From assembly GCA_009763385.1 (NCBI GenBank), contig CM019823.1, positions 27,247,668 through 27,311,667 of the forward strand: 64,000 nucleotides of DNA. The letters run 5' to 3'. Below, in pieces: positions 10,801 to 20,220 of the stretch. The position numbers were made by a program, and so were the translations under genes. This DNA comes from Coix lacryma-jobi var. lacryma-jobi (Eukaryota; Streptophyta; Magnoliopsida; Poales; Poaceae). The notes under the pieces were generated by a model that worked only from the letters and a program-made list of their open reading frames with translations, had not been told where the DNA came from and made no database searches. Numbering within the stretch: the stretch's first letter is position 1; every line of letters starts with the position of its first letter.

Positions 10801-11963
10801 ATATACCTACTTCTGTATCGTAATTACTCGTTGCCTACTCTGTTGGCCTTTCTCTCTCTCTCAAGATTGCTTCTGTTTTATAGTATAAAACAGTGGTTAA
10901 CAGTCTTTATTAAAGTATTGTCTTTGTTCTGTAACCTTCACCGGATTGAATATTTGGTAATCTAATTATTCTCTAATAAGCAAATCAGTTAAGTTCAAGT
11001 TAACACAATTACACTCCCAGGCATGTATACAATGATGATGACTTGCTGTACAGTCTGATTGCTTTGGGGTTTCTTCTGAAGTGCTCAGAGTCTCTAATGA
11101 ACGATATGAACTGCTTAGTCTGTTCTGTTTTGTTTTTGAAGACTCAATTATCTCGCCCTTTTATCTGGGATTGTGCGGTGATCTGGGGATTGCGCATTAG
11201 GATATTGAGGATGGGATTTTCACAATTTGCTACAGTACAGTTGGTTTTATAAGGTATGGTTATTAATTGAGAGCTTGTATGGAAAGCTAAAATCGTCCCA
11301 TTGTTTTACCTAATGTCCTGTAACTGATTGACATCAGAGCTTGGGCATAAGCGCATTGTTTGGAATACTGGACATAGGAGCGTTAAGGATTGGTGATCTG
11401 GATTATGGTGATACAGTGGCTAGGAATGTACTTGGAGTTCAATGCTTGAGGAATGAGTTTCTTCCTACCTCGGGCACACTTCAGATGGTTGCTGTAGTTC
11501 TTATATGCACTGTTGACATTATTATACAACAATGTTACACTTGCATGGAACAGAACACTTCTATTTTCATGAGCTTTTATTGCTTTCGCTCGACGTGGCG
11601 TCATGGCTTTTGGAACCAAGTTGTTAAAGCTGCATTTTGGATATTGAATCAGTTGTTTCTGGAACGTTTTGCAGATCACCAGCAAGATCCAAATCTCCTA
11701 ATGCTTCTGTAAGTTCCCTTCATCATTTTGATAATACTTTTTTTGGTTCTTTTTTCTGCATAATTTTTTATCTGTTAAAATGTCTATGTAGCCGGCAAAT
11801 GGTGAAGCAGCAAGCCCCAAGAAGCAGAGCCCAAGCAGGAGCCCATCCGGTTCACGTTCTCCTGATGTAAAATGATTCTACTCTTATTCGCTGTACTTGT
11901 TAATAGCAAACACAGCTCAACTGACAACAATTTGATCAAAATTTGCAGGCGAAACCTGAATAA
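7852..11963 (+). CDS. SR splicing factor, SF2/ASF-like (SR30/SR34 type)
   Basis: Thirteen coding exons: 7852-7938, 8256-8321, 8442-8516, 8598-8712, 8801-8847, 8930-8987, 10023-10072, 10285-10341, 10429-10514, 10588-10683, 11675-11708, 11792-11866, 11949-11963; 861 nt, 286 aa, all GT-AG and in phase. Nuclear pre-mRNA splicing factor that binds exonic enhancers. RRM1 at about residues 8-80 has RNP2 IYVGNL and RNP1 PGYAFVEF; a Gly-rich linker (about 97-103) leads to RRM2 (about 115-190) carrying the invariant SWQDLKD motif at 125-131 that defines the SF2/ASF subgroup. The RS domain runs from about 194, rich in SRS/RSP repeats, and ends in a short [18 protein letters not shown] tail. Two long introns (8988-10022 and 10684-11674) match positions where plant SR30/SR34 genes are known to be alternatively spliced. 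Intact and probably functional. Whether it is SR30, SR34 or SR34a/b orthologue cannot be settled here. Confidence 0.95.
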
Positions 11964-12630
11964 AATCGTATGCTGTTAAGGATTGCTGATGGAGTCCAGA
12001 AGCTCTTCTCTTCTGGACACTTGTCCCCCATGTTGTTCGAGTACCTCTTTGTCTTAGCAACAGTACGAGATTCGATGATATTAACTATCAGTATCGCTTG
12101 TATCGATGGACCCGTGTTGTCTAGTCCGCTGAAGGGCTCATTTACTTTTGCTTAATTTTTCTCAGTGATTGTTGAATGCATGCTATGTGGAATTGTGGAT
12201 TTGTGCTATGTTGACTAAACCACGTTGTTCTGGACCTCATGCATGTTTTCTTTGTTTCCGTAATTAACTTGGCGGTTGCTGCAGATCGTGCACAATTTTG
12301 CACTTCGTGAAACACATAGGCTCGTTGGGCAATTGGGCAGTAATGCTGTCCTGTAATCTTGAGCTTTATTTGACTAGTGGAATAATGATGCCCTGCCAGT
12401 ATTGTTAATCAATATTTACTTGCACTTTGGGACTGTTTTACTCGTTCAATGCATAGTAACTTGCTAGTACGATGAAAATGAGCTAGTGCAAACTTGCTGC
12501 CATTATATAACGGGGGCTGCAAACTACGAAATGTTTGTTCTGTTCACGGGAATGAAGCTGCAGCGGGCTTCTGATGGCAATTAAGATTGCAAATTGTATC
12601 CTTTAACTTACAAGTCGGCAATCAGGTTGT
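11964..12630 (+). other. 3' UTR and downstream of the SR gene
   Basis: Non-coding sequence following the TAA at 11961-11963. T-rich stretches fit a plant 3' UTR to roughly 12.4 kb. No gene-like ORF. Confidence 0.45.
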
Positions 12631-12740
12631 TACTCCCTCTATTTCATTACAAATTTCGAATTAAAACATGTTTTAGCTTTGTATATTGCTTTTATTATAT
12701 ATTTAGACGCTACTACTATACTGTTCCAAAATAGAAGCCG
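12631..12740. mobile_element. Possible Stowaway-like MITE end
   Basis: Begins TACTCCCTCTATTTCATTAC, close to the TACTCCCTCCGT terminus of Stowaway MITEs with a TA target. The opposite inverted terminus was not found, so this is one end or a decayed copy. Sequence 12741-12919 holds nothing recognisable. Confidence 0.3.
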
Positions 12741-12919
12741 TGGTAGTAGTAGTTGTAACTCTTGCTTTGCTAGTGTTTTTTTTGTGCTGAGAAAGTGAAG
12801 AGAGCAGAATCACTCTTTAATTTATACCGTACTATACGTGGTGGAAAGTTGGGAACAGACGACGCCCCCTCACGGTCACACGGTGAATCGGTGATGTAGG
12901 TGTTACATGAGTGGTTCCT

Positions 12920-13432
12920 CACCCTGGACGTTCGGTTATAACCGATAATTCAGTTCTGTTCGGTTAAAAATAATTCGGTTTCCAGCCTGTAGCCACCGAT
13001 CGGATATCCAGAAAAATGAAAACCGCAAAATTCGGTTTCGGTTTGAAAATTCGGTTTTTGGTTTTTAACCGTAATAACTGAGTTGTGGCTGCAATGCATC
13101 GCGGGTGTACCCAGTGGCCGTGTGCGTGTGGGCATGTGGGGTGTCCTACTCCTAGCTTCTTCGGTGGCCAAGACATAAATCAGATGGGCCGTGGTGGGCT
13201 GGATCACTGGATGGAGGTATGGACCATGGACGGATTCACAGACGGAGAGAATTTCTGCTATCTGCCAAATAATTCGGTTATTTCGGTTATGCGGTTCGGT
13301 TTGACATCAAAACCGAAACCGAAGCCGCACACCGAACAACGCAAAACTCAAAACCGAACAAACCGATATTTCGGTTCGGTTTAGTGCGGTTCAGTCCGGT
13401 TTGCGGTTTTCAGGTAAAAAATGCCCGGGGTG
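12920..13432. mobile_element. Non-autonomous hAT-like element rich in TTCGGTT/AACCGAA
   Basis: Termini CACCCTGG (12920-12927) and CCGGGGTG (13425-13432) are inverted. They are flanked by agtggttcct (12910-12919) and agttgttcct (13433-13442), a direct repeat with one mismatch, consistent with an 8-10 bp target duplication as made by hAT or Mutator-like transposases. Both ends are packed with TTCGGTT and AACCGAA words in opposite orientation, so single strands could fold back. The central 13085-13240 part is unique. Non-autonomous: ORFs here are by-products of the repeat. Confidence 0.6.
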
Positions 13433-13434
13433 AG

Positions 13435-14020
13435 TTGTTCCTACGATACGAACAGACGGCTACATCTATATTCTACTAGTCATCGATACATGTGTTTTCT
13501 TTTGATGATCCTCAGTATTTTTATCATGCAGTTTTCCATGCTGTTTATGATACTTATTTACAACTGATTTTGGTTATTTTAATGGTGTTTTGTAAGAGAG
13601 ACTAACGAAGTAGCTGACTGATAAGTTTAAGCGAACGGGATCACACTATTTTTTAGTAGTAAACTAGCAACATTAATTAATTGTTAGGGCTCGTTTGTAC
13701 TAAGGATCCGAGAGATAAAGACAATCCATATTATCATCTGTTGTAAAAAATCCATATTATCATCCAAACAAAGGTTAGGTTACAATTATTCTAAGGCACT
13801 GTTTTGGATGTCAGGATCGTTTCCGATTCTCAGCTGAATCCATAGAAACCGCACCAAAAGCCCTTTTCATGACATATTTGTGCCCGAAACGTTTCTTCAG
13901 AGAATATAGAACTGAAACATTTCTTACTAGGAGATATTTACTAAACTCAAGGTCTGTTTTAGTAGATTTTATCTTGATTTCATTTATATTTAATGTTAAT
14001 AATAACACATGAACACATTT
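13435..14020. other. Intergenic, AT-rich, with a short internal repeat
   Basis: No gene. The phrase 'atccatattatcatc' occurs twice (about 13726 and 13750), and 'ggctcgtttg' at 13688 is loosely inverted relative to 'caaacaaag' at 13765, so a small decayed MITE is possible. Otherwise nothing recognisable. Confidence 0.3.
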
Positions 14021-14028
14021 GATGCCTT

Positions 14029-14467
14029 CAGTGGCGTAGCTAGGATTTTAATCTAGGGTGGTCCGATTCAATATAATTTTTCTTAACAATACAGTCTCGT
14101 ATGACACGTCAACAAACATCTTGGACCTTTTGCTACAATACATGTAGAGGTGACAACAGATGAAATAAAAACTAGTGGTTTCACTAAATCTCAATTCATT
14201 TTAAGAGAAATAAAAAAATAGCTTCTTGCTCCATGATTAGAGCTCTACTAAATAAGACCTAAATATGTACGGGATGTCATTGGACAAATATATAATTTAC
14301 TAAAACACAAGAAAAATACATTTTAAATGTCTTACAAATATTTTTAACATGAGTAATAGACTCTAAAAATTATTTAAAATAACATGCATCTAAATACTTA
14401 TAATACTTTGTTTAAAATTTTAGGGTGGTCCGTGGCCCACAGGGACCACCCCCTAGCTACGCCACTG
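14029..14467. mobile_element. Non-autonomous hAT element with perfect 8 bp TSD
   Basis: Termini CAGTGGCGTAGCTAGG (14029-14044) and CCTAGCTACGCCACTG (14452-14467) are perfect 16 bp inverted repeats. The flanks GATGCCTT (14021-14028) and GATGCCTT (14468-14475) are an exact 8 bp target-site duplication. CAGTGGCG-type ends and 8 bp duplications are the signature of the hAT superfamily. 439 bp, AT-rich interior, no transposase. The perfect ends and duplication imply a fairly recent insertion. Confidence 0.9.
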
Positions 14468-14475
14468 GATGCCTT

Positions 14476-14694
14476 GGTAGATTAAATATGGAGAGAGAGA
14501 AAAAAAAATATCTAAATGAAACCATTGAACCTGCTCGACAGCACTTATCGTAGCCACGTGGCATCCAGCAAATCCATTGTCACCAATATAAAAGGTGACA
14601 TGGTAGTCTTGAGACTAATAACCTAATAAGAATTTCTTAAAACTCATCACTGTTACATCACTAATAAGAATGCATGTGCAATCCAAACGACTTA
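14476..14694. other. Intergenic gap
   Basis: About 220 bp, AT-rich, with an A-run near 14500. No ORF or repeat recognised. Confidence 0.3.
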
Positions 14695-15527
14695 TTTTTT
14701 GAAGGAAAGTAGGGGAGACCCCTACTTCATTTTGTGGATAAATATATGTCTATACAAGTTACAAAGCTTCCGAAGCCCAAAAAGAAAAATAGAAAACATT
14801 AGAGGATATTCTCTAATCACAACTGAAGAGCTACCTTTACATTTTTCTTGGCCCTAATGCAAACCAATCTTAGCTCATTTTTAAAATCCTCTAACCATCT
14901 ACTTAAGGTAAAGCTAGCATTATCGAAGACAACTCTGTTTCTTGTATTTCAAATGATCCAGCATGAAGTGATCTTGGCTTCTCTGAAGATGATGAAGAGA
15001 TGGGGTTGTTGAAAGAAGTCATAGCCTCAATGACCATGTCCGCAAGGAAAAGGTGCAGATTCTAGTTAATGGATATGGATTGCCAACAACTTCGACAGAA
15101 ATTAAAGAGCATTCAAAAAAGAGATGACAACTCGTCTCTTCACAGCTGCTACCATAGAAAACATATGTATAATCATCCAAAGTCCTATTTTTTCTCTTCA
15201 ATATATTTCTTGTGTTGAGCCTATCTCTGAGGAGAAGCCAGAAAAAGAATTTATGTTTTCCTATGTTGCTAGCAAACCAAAGACAAGCAAAAAGAGGGGG
15301 AGGCCTCAACTGCCCCCGAAGAAAATTATAAGCCTTCTTACTACTGAAAAAGGTTGACTCCCACTCATAATACCAGCTGTCATTCTCATTAGTACCCCCA
15401 AAACATTTCTTCTAGGTTTCTTTGCAGATCTGTTAGTTGATTAGGGTCTTGATCTAGAAAAAAATTTGATGTAGTTCTGTTTCTTTTCAAAAGAGTGTAA
15501 TTGGTGGAAGGTATTTTGGAGAGTTGC
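14695..15527 (-). pseudogene. 3' fragment of a LINE (non-LTR retrotransposon), RT zinc-binding region
   Basis: On the minus strand, 15309-15019 encodes LFACLWFASNIGKHKFFFWL and RLNTRNILKRKN, then a Cys/His segment (CEETSCHLFFEC), the typical reverse-transcriptase zinc-binding domain (zf-RVT) at the C-terminus of plant LINE ORF2. Reading further upstream, 15370-15310 and 15570-15400 continue the same protein in shifted frames (FFSSKKAYNFL; LQRNLEEMFWG), so the copy is frameshifted. The left end at 14695 is T-rich on the + strand, consistent with a LINE 3' tail. Its right side is cut off exactly where element A begins, so the LINE was already present when A inserted. Confidence 0.75.
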
Positions 15528-17433
15528 TGAAAGGATCTAATCAGCCTAGAGGGGGGTGAATAGGTGATTATTGACAATCTGAAACTTCACAAACTAGAAA
15601 ATGTAGTTAGACAACAACCGGTGATACCGGTTTGTTTGGGTAGGTACTACCGGGTGTGAAACACCGGTACTACCGACACAAACAAACGACACTACCGGGA
15701 TCCTAAGGATGAACTACAAATCCAATGTAAGTGAGCTATAAATGTAATACAAGTATGAACCCCACTTCCCTAAGTAAGATACACGACGATTCTAGCCTTA
15801 CCAAGCCTTGGTTGCTTTCCACGGTGTGGATCGAGCCTTCTCAACCTAAGAAAGAGATAGGAAGAGGAAGAACACGAAAAACACAGGTAATATGCAAAGT
15901 AGAGATAACAACAAGCACACGGGACACGACGATTTATCCCGAGGTTCGGCCAATCCACTAAGGAGTGCCTACGTCCTCGTTGTTGAGGTGACCACAAAGG
16001 TCGGAGTCTATTTCACCTCCTAGCCTCACTCAAGCAACCACAAAGGCTACTAGAGTTTCTCCACTAGAAATCACAGGGGTAATACAAACGCTTCGGGGAG
16101 CCCTCACAAGTGAATCAATACGGGCTACCACGAAGAACACCTAACCGGCTAGAGCTCAAAGAGCTCAAGAGTAAAAGACACAAATCAAGCCGGCTAAATG
16201 GAAACCAAGTGCTCAAGTCGTAGATCGAAGCTTCTCACACTCTAATCTCACCTCCCTAGCTCAAATCTTGCAAGAGAGTGAATCTAGGAGCAAAGGGGGA
16301 GAGAGAGGGGAGTAGTCAATGCTTGGAGAGAGCTTTGTCTAAAAGTAGGTCGCAATGAATGAATGGAATGAGTGGGTAACCGTCAAAAGTCAAGTGGAGG
16401 GCTATAAATAGTCCCCCAGTCCCGAGGCTGGTCGGTAGTACCGACCAGTCACTAACGGTCACTCAGATCTGAAACTGACCTAAAGTCAACTACCGCCCGC
16501 GGGGCGGTACCACCGAGGGGCGGTAGTACCGGCCCTATGGCGGTACTACCGCCAGGCCAAAACGGCCGCGAACAGAGAGCTCCGCAGAAAGGGACTCAGT
16601 CCCTCGGTTACTACCGACGAGGGTCGGTACCACCGAGGGTCGGTAGTACCGGCCCTATGGCGGTACTACCGCCAAGTCAAAATCGAGTCCGCACAGAGAG
16701 CCCTGCAAAACTTGGTTACTACCGGCTTGGGTCGGTACCACCGGGGGCGGTAGTACCGGCCCTATGGCGGTACTACCGCCAATTCATTTTTGAGAGCGAA
16801 CAGAGAGGTCTGCGAAACTGAGGTTTCTACCGACCGGGGTCGGTACCACCGAGGGCGGTAGTACCGACCTTATGGCGGTACTACCGCCAGGTTATTTTGA
16901 GCTCATCCAGAGAGGTCTGTGAAACAGGCTTACTACCGGCCACGGGCGGTACCACCGAGGGCGGTAGTACCGACCTTATGGCGGTACTACCGCCAGGTCA
17001 TTTTGAGCTCATCCAGAGAGGTTGTTTTGAGCACAGCGCGGTGAAGCCACGGGCGGTACTACCGACCACCCATGGGCGGTACTACCGCCCGCACAGAAAA
17101 CCCTCCATGTGTCCGTGTTTGTGCGGTGTCTTTCAAGCAAACTATAGTTTGTTGATTTGAGCACTTTTCTCCACATCTAGCCAACATAAATTATGACCCT
17201 CTTGATAGTCCGGCTTACCTATAACTCAAGTTTAGAATTAAACTTTTAAACCACCACTCGAGCTAGTTATCTTTTTGTCCAAAAGTATCCAATGTGCTTT
17301 GTTCACGATATTTCAATGTTTCAAATCTTTCTAAGGAACTAACACCTGCATGCATACTTTTATAGATCCGTTAGTCCCTAATTTGATTGTCATTAATTAT
17401 CCAAAACCCACAATGGAGGCTAATGCACTTTCA
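15528..17433 (-). repeat. 3' LTR of element A
   Basis: 1906 bp, TG...CA ends (TGAAAGGATC...GCACTTTCA on the + strand). On the minus strand it opens TGAAAGTGCATTAGCC, clearly related to the TGTAAGTGCATTCGCC of element B. The portion 16430-17100 carries several tandem units full of GGTCGGTAGTACC and GGCGGTACTACCGCC palindromes. Reverse TATA-like sequence (ctataaatag) at about 16402 lies beside them, as in B. Short ORFs through the units are repeat artefacts. Confidence 0.85.
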
Positions 17434-17964
17434 AACTCCCCCTTTTTGGTAATTGATGACAACCAACTTAGGCTTACAATAAGGATAGAAAGAATTGAAG
17501 CTTTTGAGTTCCAAAATTTAGTTCGAGCTCCCCCTTAGTGTATGCTTTGGATATGAATTTCAAACCTTGACTTAAAGCAAGGTTGCATACACAAGAACAA
17601 GAGCTCCCCCTAAATTTTGCAATCCGTGGGGTGCCTAAGTGTGCGTGACAACATCATATAACAATTTGTGATGCAAGAATTACATGACATGGTGATCCAT
17701 GAAACAATAAAATAAAGCGAAAAACAACAATCACCATCCATGACATGAGCAAAAATAGAGGGGATGAAACATACATGAATTTAACAAAATAGCTCAAATG
17801 TTTACAACCCATCACATCACAAATAGAAGAGTAGCAATACCACACTTAGTTCTCAAAGATTAACTCTCTATCACAGGCTAGCTATTACATCAAGATAGAT
17901 AAGCCTAACACTCCCCCTTTGTCATCAAATGCCAAAAGGGGTAGGCCAAGATAAGCAAGAACAA
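17434..17964 (-). promoter_or_regulatory. Multiple polypurine tracts of element A
   Basis: On the minus strand this stretch contains at least four AAGGGGGAG-type purine tracts (+ strand CTCCCCC at about 17436, 17529, 17604 and 17912), the last one abutting the LTR. Several copies of the polypurine tract ahead of the 3' LTR are a known peculiarity of Sireviruses. Plus-strand DNA synthesis primes from such tracts. Confidence 0.7.
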
Positions 17965-18577
17965 CTAATAGTAGCCACCTGGATACGAACCACCAAAGAG
18001 AGATGAGTAAGCACTGGCACCAAGATCTCCACCAGGATATGACGACGAAGGGGCATCAGAAGGATCCAGCGGAGGAGTAGGGTCGCGGAAGCCACCATTC
18101 CCGGCTGGATCGGCGTCGGGGGCAGCAAAGCCCGTGTAGGAGCCACCACCGCCACCCTGGTACGAGGTGGATCCACCACCATGTGAAGGATCCATACCGT
18201 AGTCGGGGTAGAAGGGCGGAGGCTGGTACGAAGGCGGGGGCTGAAGAGGCTGATACATCTCAGAGGAGAAGATCCCGGCCTCATCACCACCAGTCGGCTG
18301 CTGCGGCTGCTGCTGGCCACCATCGTCATCGTCATCATCATCATCATCATCATCATCATCGCGTCGAGGCTGAGCGTCGTACTCGGCGAAGGGATCTGGA
18401 AAGGGTCGGGGCGGCGAACGAGGAGGAAGACCAAGGTGCTCACGCATCTCCTGCTGATGTCGCTCGTCGCGCTCGGCCCTGTAGCACATCCATTGAAAGA
18501 ACTTACCGAGAGCGTAGCGAACACCGCCACTCCTACGCCTCTCACGACGCGGAGGAGGAGCGGTAGCAGGAGGCACC
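17965..18577 (-). pseudogene. Element A third gene (ORF3), C-terminal piece
   Basis: Minus-strand frame continuing from 31454-32900, separated by element B. It encodes a basic segment with GKFFQWMCYRAERDERHQQE (conserved in B), a run of 13 aspartates, then a Gln/Pro/Tyr/Gly-rich tail ending ...SYPGGYY and a stop at 17965-17967. The low-complexity tail has repeated YQPPP and SYxGG motifs. The frame is open throughout this piece, better preserved than in B. Confidence 0.8.
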
Positions 18578-20166
18578 TGTAAGTGCATTCGCCCCCAATG
18601 TGGGTTTTGGTTAATTAATGACAATCAAATTAGGGACTAACCGGTTTATAAAAGCATGTATGCAGGTGTTAGTCCTAAGAAAGATTTGAAACGTTGAAAT
18701 CTTGTGAACAAAGCACGTTGGATACATTTGGACATAAAGATGCCTAACTCAAGTGGTAGTTTAAAATTTCAATTTTAAACTTGAGTTATAGGTAAGCCGT
18801 ACTATGAAGAGGGTCATAAAGTAGGTTGGCTAGATGTGGAGAAAAGTTCTCAAATCGACTAACTATAGTTCGCTTGAGAGACACCGCACAATCACGAACA
18901 CATAGAGGGTATTTTTATGTGGTCGGTAGTACCGACCATGGCTTCTCTGCGCAGTGCTCAAACACCCTCTCTGTTTTGGTTAGAAAATGACCTAGCGGTA
19001 GTACCGCTATTATGTCGGTACTACCGCCCTCGGTGGTACCGACCCTGGTCGGTAGTTTCCGAGGGACCAAGTCCCTAACTGCGGAGCTCTCTGTCTGAGG
19101 CCGATTTGGCCTGGCGGTAGTACCGCCATAAGGTCGGTACTACCGCCCGCGGTGGTACCGACCTGAGGTCGGTAGTTGACTTTTTAGTCAGATCTGGATC
19201 TATGCGACCGTTGTGAACTGGTCGGTACTACCGACCATGGGTGGTCGGTACTACCGACCAGCCTCGGGACTGAGGGAGTATAAATGCTTCCTCTCTTCAC
19301 TTCTCACGGTCACCCACTCATTCCACTCACTTATTGCTGACCTAACTTGAGACAAACTCTCTCCAAGAATTGACTCCTCCCCTCTCTCTCCCCCTTTGCT
19401 CCTAGATCCATTCTCTTGCAAGATTTGAGCTAGGGAAGTGAGATTAGAGAGTGGGAAGCTTCGATCTACGACTTGAGCACTTGGTTTCCATCTAGCCGGC
19501 TTGATTTGTGTCTATTACTCTTGAGCTCTTTGAGCTCTAGCCGGTTAGGTGTTCTTCGTGGTAGCCCGTATTGATTCACTTGTGAGGGCTCCCCGAAGTG
19601 TTTGTATTACCCCTGAGATTTCTAGTGGAGAAACTCTCGTAGCCTTTGTGGTTGCTTGAGTGAGGCAAGGAGGTGAAATAGACTCCGACCTTTGTGGTCA
19701 CCTCAACAACGAGGACGTAGGCACTCCTTAGTGGGTTGGCTGAACCTCGGGATAAATCGCGTGTCCCGTGTGCTTGTTGTTGTCTCTACTTTCTATATTG
19801 CGCCTGTTATTGTGTTCTTCGTGTTCTTCCTATCCCTATCTTCTTTTAGGTTGGGAAGGCTCGATCTACATCAAGGGAAGCAACCAAGGCTCGGTGAGAG
19901 TAGATTTACTATCTATCATACTTAGGGAAGTGGGGTAGATTCTTGTATTACATTCATAGCTTACATACATTGGATTTGTAGTTTCTTTTAGAATCCCGGT
20001 TGTGTCGTTTGTTTGTGTCGGTAGTACCGATGTTTTACACCCGGTAGTACCTACCCAAACAAACCGGCCTCTCCGGTTGTTATCTAACTACATCTTCTAG
20101 TTTGTGAAGTTTCGGATTGTGAAAAATCACCTATTCACCCCCCTCTAGGCGGATTTGATCCTTTCA
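18578..20166 (+). repeat. 5' LTR of element B
   Basis: 1589 bp, TGTAAGTGCATT...GATCCTTTCA, TG...CA ends. Holds two tandem ~110 bp units (about 18990-19200) with GGCGGTAGTACCGCC and GGTCGGTACTACCGACC palindromes, then further palindromes (19220-19262) directly upstream of a TATAAA at 19279-19284, the likely U3 promoter. It is 345 bp shorter than the 3' LTR because three units are missing. Confidence 0.95.
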
Positions 20167-20167
20167 A

Positions 20168-20182
20168 TTGGTATCGGAGCCT
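20168..20182 (+). other. Primer binding site of element B
   Basis: TTGGTATCGGAGCCT, just after the LTR end, matches the plant initiator-methionine tRNA 3' end complement (TGGTATCAGAGC) with one change (A to G). It primes minus-strand cDNA synthesis. Confidence 0.85.
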
Positions 20183-20220
20183 AACCCTTGTGTTAGCGCT
20201 TCACCGCGTAAGGGAGAATC

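Larger units (their letters stand above)
15528..18577 (-). mobile_element. Element A (Sirevirus-type copia, minus strand), 3' segment
   Basis: Left part of a large minus-strand Ty1/copia element: 3' LTR (15528-17433), polypurine-rich non-coding tail (17434-17964) and the C-terminal half of a third gene (17965-18577). It is interrupted at 18577 by element B, and the same reading frame resumes at 31454 on the far side of B. A reappears a third time at 46922-47248 after element C. The left target base group is GTTGC (15523-15527); the matching right copy lies outside the window. Family assignment rests on the close match of its LTR ends, third gene and pol fragments to the better preserved element B. 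Confidence 0.85.

Noticed and set aside
11341..11712. 123-codon ORF within the SR gene
   Set aside because: Covers the long intron 10684-11674 plus one exon in the wrong frame; not a separate gene.
16430..17100. Regular palindromic repeats resembling a CRISPR-like array
   Set aside because: The window is a plant genome, the units are inside LTRs and the 'spacers' are themselves related, so this is an LTR tandem array.
16537..17160. ORFs with repeated MAVLPP-type peptides, also at 29768-30416
   Set aside because: By-products of the palindromic LTR units read in various frames; no independent gene.
18183..18566. Plus-strand ORF with long His run
   Set aside because: Antisense of the poly-Asp region of element A ORF3.
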